Source: Eutreptiella sp. 'Long Island Sound 2002' (lineage: Eukaryota; Euglenozoa; Euglenophyceae; Eutreptiales; Eutreptiaceae). From it: 64,000 nt of DNA. Below, one piece after another: positions 37,412-48,100 of this stretch. The notes below the pieces were generated by a model. The model made no database searches, was not told the DNA's origin, and saw nothing but the letters and a program-made list of their open reading frames with translations. The DNA lies in the NCBI GenBank assembly GCA_964036045.1, contig OZ038384.1:52056843-52120842 (forward strand), written 5' to 3'. Within the stretch, counting starts at the first letter, position 1. Every line of letters starts with the position of its first letter. The translations under genes were made by a program, and so were the position numbers.

Positions 37412-38329
37412 TTACATAGGGGGGGGGGGGGGGCGATGCCACTGGGCCCGCCCGCCCCCTAGCCTTGACCTTGAGGCGCTCAGCTGCAGCCACGAAGGCA
37501 CCCTCCACCGGGCTTTGCGTCGCCGGCGTCTGGACATGCCCGCCTGCCCCGAGCTTGGTGCGCTTGGGCTCCGGCGAATCGATCTGCTCGGCCAAACGAG
37601 GTCTCCCGGTTTGACGGCGTGCGGGGGCTCGGGATCGCATGGCCTGCGCACCACCCACGACCACCTTAGCGCGACGCAGCCCCGTGTATGAGCGGTGGAT
37701 ACGGCCCTCCACTCCAGCTTTCGAGCCCGCTCCGCCCCCCCCTCTGACAGGACCAGCGGCTGTCCCACAAACTTGGCAACTCCGGCCTGTCGACGCCCGG
37801 GGGAACCCCTGGCGCTGCCGATTGCGAAGGCGCCATAGGGTTCGCTTCCGGAACCCTCGCTGTTGTCGTCGGTGTCCATGTCGGAATCGACATTGATGGG
37901 CCCGGCTGCCGTCCCCGGCCCGCACCCCCCCCCCCCCACAGCAACCAGAGGACCCGCCAACGTGCACAGCTGACCCGCATCTTCCCGAGACACCGCGCCG
38001 CGCTCAGGGGCAGAGGCCAAAGGCTGAAGTGGAGGGAGGGTAGGAGCCGCTTCAGGCCCCGGGCCCATCTCAGCAGGGCCATCCTCGGCGGACTCCTCCA
38101 GCTCGGTCGCGGCCTGGTCTCCTTCGTCTCCGCTCCCAACTGTGCCCTTCTCGGTGGACCCCTGCCCCTGACCCCGCGGGCGCCCCGGCTTGCGCTTGGT
38201 CGGGGTGCTGAGGGCGCCCGCGATGCTGGGGAACATCGGTGAGCCCCACAGCGCCAGGACGCCCACACGCTCCGGAGTCGGTAAAGGCCCTCGGTCACGG
38301 GACCAAGCAGGCAGTACCATAGGGGCAAC
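37412..38329 (-). other. Disordered linker between recombinase and RT
   Basis: The recombinase frame stays open through a basic AT-hook-like segment (TKRKPGRPRGQG), an acidic stretch (TELEESAEDGPAE) and an Asp-rich run, to a poly(G/C) tract at about 37418. Competing frames around 37500-37720 are also open and look protein-like (TGRPRLAEQIDSPEPKRTKL), so at least one frameshift is likely. Confidence 0.4.
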
Positions 38330-39235
38330 GACTCCCGGGTCGGACCACTTGGTGCCGTATTGCATCGCCACGGCCGTGCTCTGCCATCTGCCCCACCATT
38401 TGTAGTAGGCGAGCTCTGGTTTGCGGGCCCAAGTTGCTGCGGCGCCTCCCCGGCGCAGGGCATGCCACCCGGCTCAGGCGTGCGCGGTGCTCGCCAGGGT
38501 TTCTGCCATGCCTGCCTCCAATCCCGCCTCCCCTGACTGCCAGACCAGCATGTCTGAGGACCGGCCCAGCGAGACCATGTGGCGATGAAGCCACTCACGG
38601 ACGCCGTCCGCATACCTGTACAGGGGTCGGGTGGTGTACCCCTCCTCCCCTGTCTTTGATTTCCGAAACTGGACAAAGCCTGGCATAGCCAGGTCAGAAA
38701 CCCTGATGCCAGCTGCTTCGCCCACCCGTAGGTAGCATACTCAGCTGATGATCGCCAACGCGCTGAACACGGTTCCTTTTCTGGACTCTCTGGCCTTTTT
38801 GACTAGCTGGACCAAGCCTGCTGGGGAGAGATAGGGCTTGGAGCTGAAGGAGGCGGCTCCCGCCGCGATCCTCTTGTGCAAGGTTGTGACTGTTGGGGGC
38901 AGCCACTGGAGATCCTCCACGGCCCGGACCGCGGAAGTAATACCCCGTAGGGCTGACGCTGTAGCGCCGGCTTGCGCCCGCTCTGCCAGGAGGCCTGCCA
39001 GTGCCGCGGCTGGATCAGGCGGGCCCGCGCGCTCCGCGTAAGCTGCCAAGGCCCGGAGCCGGGACGCATACTGCGAGCGGGTTCTCGGCCTCCACGATTG
39101 CATGGCACTTTCTTCTGGTGGGCAGGGGTCGTCTGCCGCGGCTGCTGTCTCCCACCGGCGGGCGAGCGCCCGCAGTTCCGCCGCTGTGCCCGTGACGCCG
39201 GAGCCCGGGGCGGCCGGTCCGGGCTCCAGCTGGTC
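38330..39235 (-). pseudogene. Tyrosine recombinase (integrase) with two in-frame TGA codons
   Basis: The N-terminal SAM-like core-binding domain is seen as PRTRSQYASRLRALAAYAER with a GITSAVRAV helix. The catalytic domain has box I YLRVGEAAGIRVSDL (catalytic Arg near 38730), box II HALRRGG (His and Arg at 38464-38453), GRWQS, and the nucleophile Tyr in AMQYGTKWS (38359-38357). All key residues are therefore present. TGA at 38743-38741 and at 38476-38474 interrupt an otherwise continuous frame; both could derive from CGA. It follows gag in the same frame and would integrate a circular DNA intermediate without target duplication. Confidence 0.75.
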
Positions 39236-39238
39236 CTA

Positions 39239-39871
39239 TCAGGACCAGTGTGGGCACCTAAAGTGCCAGTGGCGCTCATCAGGGGAGCCCCGCTGCGCGC
39301 ACCTCTGGCACCCTCCGCTCGGCGGCGACTCCACAGGGATCCTTTCGCCTTGCCGTGACTGCCACTGCAGCACTCCGCCCACTTCCCTGAATTTTACACT
39401 TCGCCATGTGAATGCCGACCCGTGTTCCTTCCATGCCTCCCCCAACGTGGCGTACTGGCTGGACTCCGAGCTGGACTTCCCTTGTGTTCCTGCATACCTG
39501 CGGGCATACGCCGCCTGGGACTAGGACACGCAGTCCCAGACCCTCCACGCCAGTTGTTCTCCTGGGTCGACCGCCGCCTCCGTTACCTGGCCGCCGAACT
39601 CGCTCGGGCGGGGGATCACCCCCACCTCACCGGCCCTAAGGCGTACGTACGCCTTGATGTTGGACAGCATGAGTCTCATCCACTGTGCCAACTGGGGCTT
39701 CTCGAGGGCTTGGTTGATCTCCGGCACGCTCAGCGGGGGCAAGCGGGGCCCCTCCTTCTCTGCCACTCCGGCGAGTTGCTCTCTGAGTTCTTGAATTTCT
39801 TTGGCCTGTGTTGCCAGTCGCTCCTCGGCTGACACCTGCTGGGCTTGATTGGGCTGCTCAACCCCGTCCAT
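39239..39871 (-). pseudogene. gag: gag-like ORF with coiled coil and zinc-knuckle-like motif
   Basis: It starts at an ATG in the sense MDGVEQPNQAQQVSAEE, followed by a coiled coil (QAKEIQELREQLAGVAEKE) and a helical region (LAQWMRLMLSNIKAYVRLRA). A single in-frame TAG at 39523-39521 interrupts it, after which the same frame continues to a C-x2-C-x9-H-x4-C cluster (CQRC...HWHFRC) and ends with consecutive TGA TAG at 39241-39236. The coiled coil plus knuckle-like cluster upstream of recombinase and RT argues for Gag. The knuckle spacing is longer than the usual C-x2-C-x4-H-x4-C. Confidence 0.5.
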
Positions 39872-40082
39872 GGGTTAACAAAACAAAGACAGGAAAACTG
39901 CGTAAACATTGGAGACGCAAACAAAAGTTGAGACGAGGCACGACTAGTGAACTCTTTCCTCTCATGCCACCAATGTCGTTGTCCACATCCCTCACATGGC
40001 TTGCTACGAGGTGCACTACAGTCCACCCACTTTCCTGCTGACACTTGCCATTGATGATTTTACATTCCGGTGCCCCACTCGA

Positions 40083-40651
40083 CACTGCTCCCACTATGCG
40101 GCCTCCAATTCTCCTTCGGGGGATGGGTCGGAGCTGGTGTTGGAGCTGTCGGAACTTTGCTCGCTGGAACTTGTCTCACGGTCACTGCTCGAGGAGTCTT
40201 ACGAATCTCGAGTGTTCTTCCTCGCCGACTTCGGGGCCTGTCGTTTTGCCTTCTTCCGGGCCTTCTTCTCACGTCGCTTTTGTTTCTCCCTCTCAGCCCG
40301 TGCCTCGTCCTTCAGGTATTGTTTACCTGATATGTCCATACTCATGATGATTTCCCAAACACCACGTGCCCATGGAGGAATATCTTCATCCCAGTCATTT
40401 TGAGTCTCCAAAAGATGCCCCAATTTTCGGACCCATTGGATGGCACTAGGATGCTTTCTCAGTTTCCGCACGTTCTTTTTCAACAGCTCTATGGAGTTCT
40501 TCTTAGCCGATTTTTCTCCTGCATCCCCAGCATCATCTTCATCCACCCGTTCTTCACGGGTTTCCACAGTCTCAGGATTTCTACCCTTCTCGGCCCTGTC
40601 TTTTTCGCTCTGTGCCCGATCCTGTATAGTTTGTTGGTACTGTGCTCCCAA
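40083..40651 (-). CDS. Charged helical ORF of unknown function with an internal TAA
   Basis: 151 codons rich in Lys, Arg, Glu and Asp: an N-terminal coiled-coil-like segment (QDRAQSEKDRAEKGRNPETV), a middle helix (ELLKKNVRKLRKHPSAIQWV), an aromatic segment (DWDEDIPPWARGVWEIIMSM) and a strongly basic end (REKQKRREKKARKKAKRQAP). After TAA at 40201-40199 the frame continues 37 codons as a Ser/Asp-rich tail (DSSSSDRETSSSEQSSDSSN) to TAG. It lies 5' of the gag-like ORF on the same strand and could belong to that element or to the disrupted gene next door. Confidence 0.35.
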
Positions 40652-40874
40652 CCTCTACACATTTTTTTTCAACCTCTACACATTGCGCAACATCCACTCC
40701 TCCATGCCACCATGCCTTTTTTTTTTGATCAAAATTGCCAGTTCATAAGTGCCAGGGGCCACAGTGGACCAAGTTCGAAGTAAGATACAGATTTCGGCGA
40801 AGCCAGGGTATGCATACGGGCTGCAGCTCGTGACTGTGCCCGCATGGTTTCCCATTGAGGTTGGTGTAGTCATG

Positions 40875-41923
40875 TCATTGGTACTTCCCACTCATTTGGG
40901 TCCCAGTGCGTTTTGTGGCGTTTCGGTAGCGGTTATAACGGGACTCCCACAAGGTGGGGTCCCAGTGCTCCCGCGGCCGCCTCCCTATCAGGTATATTGT
41001 CTGTCGGGCTGGTCGGCTTGTTTGCCAGTATTGCGTTGTCTTGTGTTTGCAGGCGTCTTGGTAGTACTGTGCCATGGCAGTCAGGTGTATCTGCTGCTGC
41101 CACATGTAGGTCGCTTGTTGATGGTGCAGGTCAGGTCAAGTAGCTTGTCACTGCCTGCGCTCAGCCTCCAGTATCGGTCGTTGACCATCAGTAGCAGTTT
41201 TGCGTCAGCGTACCACATCCTTGTGTCGTCCTTCGCTTGTTCGTACCATTGCCTAGTTATTTGGTATAGGTGTGCATGTATGTAATGCAGTCGTTGTGCT
41301 TGTCTCTGTTGGTCGACTAGTTTTATGACAAGCCTTTGGTAGTCTATTTTAGCCGTCAGTGCGTTGGTGTAGCCCATGTGTAGGGTGTGCAGGTGTTGTC
41401 TCGCCACCGCCTCCATGTGTGCTTTGTGGTATATGTCCCGTGCTTGCCGAGCGTGTTCATTTGCCAGCCTATCTTTGGTCGTCTTGTACTGTTCCCACCG
41501 CTGTGTGTCAACGTTGAGGCGCTGACGTTTCTGTATGTGGTCGTCTTTCCCTGTGTTAGTTGCTCGTGCGGCAAACCATGCCACTGCCTCACTATCGCCC
41601 GCGTTGCGTGCATCTTGTAACCATTGGCCGGGATCGATTGGGTCAGCCGTTGCGACCCCGGCCTTACGTTTGCGTTTCGCGCCGCACCACGTGGGCGCCC
41701 CGACGTGGTTCTGTAGGTTTCGGGGCGTTTCTCGCGGCGGAAGTGCCTGTGCCATGTATTTGGTGAGCCACAGGGGCGACGGTGGTTGTTGTGGTGTTGG
41801 GTCGGCGTACTTTTGTCTTAGTGTTTGGACGGACTGTATCATGCGAAACTGGAACAGGCGCACCTCCGTTCTCAGTTTGTGTCGTTCTGCAGTGGGTATG
41901 GCGTCGACGAGGGATAGTGGTAT
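40875..41923 (-). pseudogene. Helical protein of unknown function truncated by the gypsy LTR
   Basis: On the minus strand the frame is open from the LTR border at 41923 and reads PLSLVDAIPTAERHKLRTEV, RLFQFRMIQSVQTLRQKY and further Gln/His/Arg-rich helices to TGA near 41081. A shift of one frame near 41105 continues with MWQQQIHLTAMAQYYQDACK to a stop at 40875. The N-terminal part is missing because the LTR starts exactly at its edge, so the other piece should lie beyond the right LTR outside the window. No family recognised. Confidence 0.45.
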
Positions 41924-44475
41924 TGAAGCGGTACCCAGAACCTATGGCCCATGGCCCGGAGGCCTGTGAGCCGTCACACCCGTTATGGCCCATGGCCCGG
42001 AGGCCTGCGAGCCGTCACACCCGTGCGAAAGCCGTTGACACCGGCTATCCCTGTTCTCTAACCCGCGAAATCTGGAATCCGATTTCTAACCAATAAATCA
42101 ATGTAGAATTACCGTGATTTTATTGTCTTAGGCGATTTTCGGTCGGAAATCGGTGAAATACCCGATTTCTACCGCGATTTCCAATTGTCGTGAAATCGCC
42201 GCCTGATGTCGCCTGTTCGCGCGCCGTCGTCGCTTCTCCGTGGCGAGTTTTGTTCTGGACTTTTCTCGAGTACCTTTGAGGATCTAAGAGAACTTAAGGG
42301 CGGAATCTACAGGGTATTTAATGTACTTTCCTCTGCTGTGTTCACCAGAATTTTTCGCCGTTGCGTTTTCGAGAAAAACAGCGCGCAAGACTTTCCGTCG
42401 ATCGTGCGAACTCATGCTTCTCAAGGACCATGAGTTCGGACGGAACCCTACATCTCCCCCCTATGTCTTTCATCCATGCCCCTTTCACGCGGGCATATCA
42501 TCTTGTATAGGGAAGCGGGCAATGGCGGTGTTTCAGGCAGCCTATGGGTCTCGCAAACCCAAATCGTTTGCGTGCGCAAACGCTAACTTTGTGGCCTTGT
42601 GAGCATGAACGTTAATGACCGAACACAAGGCTCACAAGACCAAAAGCCCGAGGCCATTTTCGTTTTTCGAGCCAACTCAACGATGGCTCCACGCAATTCA
42701 ATGCGTACCAAAACTCTATTTTCAAAAGAGGGCAAGTTTTGGTCGAAAATTAGGCCAAAATGGCCAAACCCCCGGGGCTCGTACTCGAAGCCTATGGGGA
42801 GTTGAGCCTCGAACCAAAGCAATATGTAAAGTAGAGACCACGAAGGACATCGTGGATGGCTTGGTTGATTTTTACAACCTTGTCTTCTATTTTACATAAT
42901 TTCGCCTTGTGAGCACGCGTGCCGCATTGCCTCTTTGCACACGCGCTCATATGCAAGCACTAATGACACGAGTGGGCGGAGACAATCTAACCATAGTGTG
43001 CATATTTGACAGCACCTACTATGGGCCTACTCCAAAAGTGTTTACTCATATTTTTGCTCCTCAAGGCCCCAAAGATATGTTCATGCCAATATCGCCGATA
43101 TATGCACTTTTTCCCATAAATAGTGTGCTTCAAGGATTGAGGTGTTAAAAATGCTTTCATTATGCTTTGAACCTCAACCCTTGTTGCAAAAGGGAAGCAA
43201 AGCTTCGGTTTGCATCCATGCAAAAGCCCGAGGCTCCTTTCTCTTGCGATACGGAGATACGATATTTGGAGGGACCACTTTTGGGTGAATTTTGGCCGTT
43301 TTGCCCAAAATGGCCACAAACTCCTTCTCCCCCTGATTTCACCCCCGAGGTTGCGTGCGCCACTTGACCAAGGGTAAGGGCAATTCGGAGAGGGCACATA
43401 AACCCGCATCGAATGGGGTGTTTCCCCATGTGGCCTCTCCTCTCGATGGGAGAGTTGCCAGTCACCCAATTTGGGGTATGTTGCCATTCTGCCCCATTTG
43501 TGTGTCATTTTCCCTCCAAGGGGGAAAATAGCTAGAGGCGATCATGAGGGTTGGCAAGTGGCATATATTGGGACCTAAGTCCCATGTGTCTATAGCATCC
43601 TTGGTTGAAAGGATCCTCGCCGTGGCCATGGAGATATGGAATCATGAGTGCGGGCCATTTCGGCCAAATCTCGCTGTTTTTGCCATTGTGTGCCATATTG
43701 GAATTACCATATCTCCATGGGGCACGAGATCTAGCCAGGAAGGAAGGGCGATTATTGTGGCATATGACCAAGGGTTGAACGCCACTGAGTTTCGTATTTG
43801 CTCCTCTGGCTCATCCGGAGTTATCCAACTTTTGGTGCGATCCACGATCCCCCCTTTGCACCGCATGTTGCTTTCTGCCCCGTCCGTGTGGTCAGCCCCT
43901 CGGTGAACAGTAAGCAGCCAGCGTGACAGCAAACGATAACCCAGGGCATGGGACCAAAGGGGATATCCAGGGTTGTGAATCAAGACTTGGCGCGTCAATA
44001 TCGCCAAGATATCCTACCCTGGACGGTCGCCCGAGACGGCCGAATTTGCCATTTTGGCAATCATGACCCCACTTGACGAACCCGTGTTGCCCTGATGCCG
44101 GGACCTCAGAGGGAACCAGGTTGGGTGAGGGCTCCAGGGAGTTCGGACTGGAAGGGCATAGGGTCAGTTGCCTCGTCCCTACCTCTGGCGGGTCCAGACG
44201 AGGGGTCAATTTTGGAGATTTTGGAGCTAATATCAGTTTGGGCTGAAACAGCCCATTTTCAGATACCAACTCCTAGGGGATAATGGCGGGGCCATATCTC
44301 TCGCTCAGAGAGGAGTTGGGACCTCCCGTTAGGGGAGCATAGGGGGACACTGTCAGTTGGCCTTGGAGCTACTTGGTTCGCAGGAACTCGCCTGTGGCTG
44401 GGCGGTACACCCCCCCTATTGGCAGGGTTTCAGGGTCCGGACTGAGCAGGGCATGGGTTGTGTTTGAGCCCCCGC
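41924..44475 (+). repeat. 5' LTR of the gypsy element, left portion
   Basis: It begins TGAAGCGGTACCC with a tandem (CCTATGGCCCATGGCCCGGAGGCCTG-type, two units of about 47 bp) and continues AT-richer. Positions 41924-43140 are repeated at 62784-64000. It is interrupted at 44475 by the younger element and resumes at 51299. Small ORFs here are present in both copies only because the LTRs are duplicates. Confidence 0.85.
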
Positions 44476-45144
44476 TGTCATATGCTTGTGCTTGGGTGCA
44501 TATAGAAAACCCATTTTCCTTGTCTTGCACCTAAAAATCAAATTGTTTCCAATGTTCTCCATTACAATTGATCTTGTTGGCAAGTACAGGACACAGGCAA
44601 CAGCAAGAAGACGAAGTCGTGAACGAACATTGAGCTGGACCAACTGGCTGGTCCAGTAATACGGGTTCACATGCCTAAATAACAAGAAAATTGATATAAC
44701 AATAAATTCTCATTAAAAAGGCAATAAAACCTATATTTTATCAACTTTCTGGGTAGTCTATCTTATCACAGGCCTTGTCAACATTACGTAAATTGCTGTC
44801 GGCGGCAAAAGACGGCGACAGTCGCGACAGGCCATCTGAAGCTTCGAAACAGCTTCAAAATAGCTTCTAATACATTAGAACCTTCTAAAATGCTATAAAA
44901 CATGATTAAATCACATTATAAGCATATGGGATGTGATTATTCATGTATGGCTACTAATGTATCCTAGATCTCCGCTCTCTGTAGTGTACCTAAGAGCAGT
45001 AGAGTCTAGCCATAAGCTATAGGCTTGGAGTATAAGCCAAATATGAGCAAATATCCTAGTGTTCTAGGATCTTGAAGCTTGGAGAGGTCTAGTATAGATC
45101 CTCCATAAAGCTTCTGACAGGCCCCAATGCCCTCACTTATTACA
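44476..45144. repeat. Left LTR of the nested element
   Basis: 669 bp, TGTCATATGC...TTATTACA. It contains a 22-bp hairpin (CTGGACCAACTGGCTGGTCCAG, about 44635) and a CGGCGACAGTCGCGACAGG word reminiscent of the minisatellite unit near 10.7 kb. The short minus-strand ORF in it also occurs in the right LTR and is not called. Confidence 0.85.
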
Positions 45145-48100
45145 CCCCCTTCCTAAGCTTCATGTACATTCGCTAAGAATGTTCATGACAAGCTGATAAT
45201 CTAAGATAAGGAGGGGTATGGGCATAAGGCATGCTCATATTGAATGTTCTGAGTGTCTAATGTAGTGTCTTACTACCCCCTTCCTAGAGGTAAAGATGTA
45301 TCTCTACCTAAGATGGTAAAGTTCCTAAGTCTTGGATATGGTAGGGCGCAAAATGAAACATGAGAAACACTAAGCAAAAAGCTAGCATACAAAGTATGAA
45401 CAATGATAACCTAAATCTTCAGGCAAACAATGAGGGTAAGGGTAATACACCTGGATGTAGACGTATAAATTACAATGAGCTATACGGAAAATCAATCACA
45501 ATTGAGAATGAAATGCAACATGTGGGGTTAAACTGGAAATTCAAGCTCTGCCCAAGCTGTCTATTGACAGGCTTGTCTTCGTCATCCAAAGAGAGGATAT
45601 ACCACCTTACTCAACGGACGCGTTACATGTGGCCACCTAAGGCAATGGATGCATTAGTACCTATTTGATGCAATGGGTTTCTTGGCCTGCATTACATGGA
45701 CAGAGAAAGCGAGGCAGCATCAGTAATGACCAACTGTTGATTAGTTTAGCGGGTAGGGATAACTCATAGTGTGTGGGGGGGGGTGGCAGTCACGATGAGT
45801 AGACATCATCTGACCCGGATCTGCTCTTTCTTATCCCGGCCGTGGGGATTGATCCGTCTGGGGTTATGGGGATTTATACTAATACTTCAACCAAAAAAAA
45901 AGTTGAAAGATATAGTCCGTCATTACCAACCTTTTACCCATACTTTCTAGCTATCTCTAAAAACAAAGCTGAAACGTCAGTTACCTAACAAGCTTAGCAA
46001 TCATGTACAAAAGAATCAATATTCCATCACGGAAAAATGCTCTGGTCCACAAATGCAGAGCATATGAACCATGTTCCTCAATAGGACATAGCCAACAGGA
46101 ATCTAATGAGATATGAAGCTACCAGGAATACTGATTTGTGTAGACATGTCCCAAATGACTTAAATTACCAAAGCAAATAATTTGCACGAAGAAGTGAAAA
46201 TGTAGAGGTGTGTTCATCATGTAAATTCAGAGAAACAAGATGTATGGGTTGTGGCAAGTGCTAAAGATGACAAAACCAATGAATTGTACGTGTGCATGTA
46301 GGGGTTGGGTTCACGGGTAGGGGTGGGTTGGTCCCCTGGGGTTGGTTGGAAATGAAGTAGGTAAGTGATAAGTGAAAAAAAGTTGAAAGGTCGGATCTTT
46401 CATGGAACGCCGTTCAGCTCTAGTGCGAGCCAACGGATATCCTACACGACTAGAGGGTCGCCACTGCCTCATACGCGAAATGTATCATTGTCAGGTTGTC
46501 TCAAACAAGTGGAAGTAGTAAATCTCCGAAAAATGCTATTGTAGTTAAAGTGTTTTCTGTACCTTACCGGAAGACCAATTACGGCGAGCCCCTTGCCCAG
46601 CAGATGGTTGTACAAAGCCATCCGTGCGGGGGCTTGTCTTCCTACATGAAGAGTGAATTCCGCTCAACTGAATTGCAGGATTCAGGCTATCCTCTTGGAG
46701 CTTAACTCCGTCATCTATCTCTACCGCAAGAGAAGGGGTCTATCCCACTGCAGGGAAAGTACTTATCTACCCGCGCGAGGGTAGAAGCCCATTACTGTAG
46801 GCTTTCGATACCTTTCGATAATCCCTTTCAATGAGCCTACCGTAGTGCACCGCTGGTCTCGGTGGCTACCGGCGTAGGGCTAATCACTAACACATCGCGG
46901 AATGCATTAGCCAAGTCACAGGCTAAGTGACCAAGCTTAAACCTGTTCACTTGTGTTACACAACAAAGACGTGGCGGGGTGAGACCAATGCCGGCTCTTG
47001 TAAGCGGACACTGACTATCTACACGAAGGAAATGACTTAGAAATTGGCTCATAGGCAAAAATTTGATGGATGTGGTACTACAGCAATTCCTCAGAGTGTG
47101 ATATCCAAAGAGAACAAATGGAATAATCAAACAGTTCATGGTATGTGTTTGTGTGTGGGTTGTATGTGTGGTGTGATGAGGGAGGGAATGTGTGAAAAAT
47201 CCAAGTAAGTTTGTCATGCTGATGGTCTGGTCGGGGGGATAGAGAATGTAATGTTGTAGACTACAGACACTCAATTGAGCACTCTCAAACCCGGTAATTG
47301 AGGCTGTACCAGGCGATCTAGCTAAAGTTAACGAAGCGGAACGTACCCGTAGTGGTTCGGTAGCAAATTTGAGGATAAACTGGCTCTTTAGACCAAATGA
47401 CCTAGGTCAATGATTGCGAAGATTGGAAAAGAGATTCATTCCTCACAACTTGCAGTTAATCAACAAAAGTTGAGTGGATACGAATTGATTGTTCGTCGCT
47501 GCGATCCAAAACTCGGGGTCTATTGAGCAAAAGGTGCTCATAGAACTACGAAGGGCAGATCAATTACGGACCATATTGCATGTTGAGCGTTATGGGCAAG
47601 CCCTCGCAATAAGGAAGTAATGCAATAAGTATGAAATGTAAGATTTGCAAAGTGAAATGCAATGAATGAGTGACCTTTCTGAACGAATGAATGAAATGCA
47701 ATCCGAATGGAGAGTAGAATACGTCACTAGTCAAACGCTTGCCTTGACGGCCATGCAGTGAAGGATGAGATGCATGGTAGAGTGAAATGAGGACAAATCA
47801 CTTCCTAGCTCAAATGCAACTGTGCTCAAATGAAACAGCTTGACAAATTCAGGCTTCCGGAAAGGGTCTCAGCACACGTATGAGTGGCGGACCGTGACCA
47901 GAAGTCATGCAGTCTATGCAGAGTCTCGGCAACCCATGAGAGGGCACGGACCATGCTCAGAACTACATTGAACTGTGTCAGGTAGTTCAGTAAAGAGATG
48001 AAAATCAGTTAAATGGCATTGCATGCTAACATTCCGGCCTGCACCTACTGGAATGGTTACCTCTATTACAGTACCAGCGCCTTGCGGCACTTCTCCTCAC

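Larger units (their letters stand above)
35860..39900 (-). mobile_element. Decayed tyrosine-recombinase (DIRS-order) retrotransposon, order gag, YR, RT
   Basis: Reading the minus strand from right to left: gag-like ORF (39871-39239), tyrosine recombinase (39235-~38330), a disordered linker (to 37412) and reverse transcriptase (37389-~36000). No DDE integrase or aspartic protease is present. In typical DIRS and PAT elements the recombinase lies downstream of RT-RNase H; upstream placement is described for VIPER-type and Volvox Kangaroo-type elements. Termini (inverted or split direct repeats) were not found, so ends are approximate. The element has one frameshift and four in-frame stops, so it is inactive as read. 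Confidence 0.7.

Noticed and set aside
42206-43150. Short plus-strand ORFs occurring in both LTR copies
   Set aside because: Their conservation reflects LTR duplication. They have no domain and random composition.
45890-45920. AAGATATAGTCC in the nested element, resembling the conserved 3' core of group I introns
   Set aside because: No matching upstream P7 partner (GACTA-type R element) or other core elements were found in the preceding 1.5 kb, so a single 12-base match is not enough.
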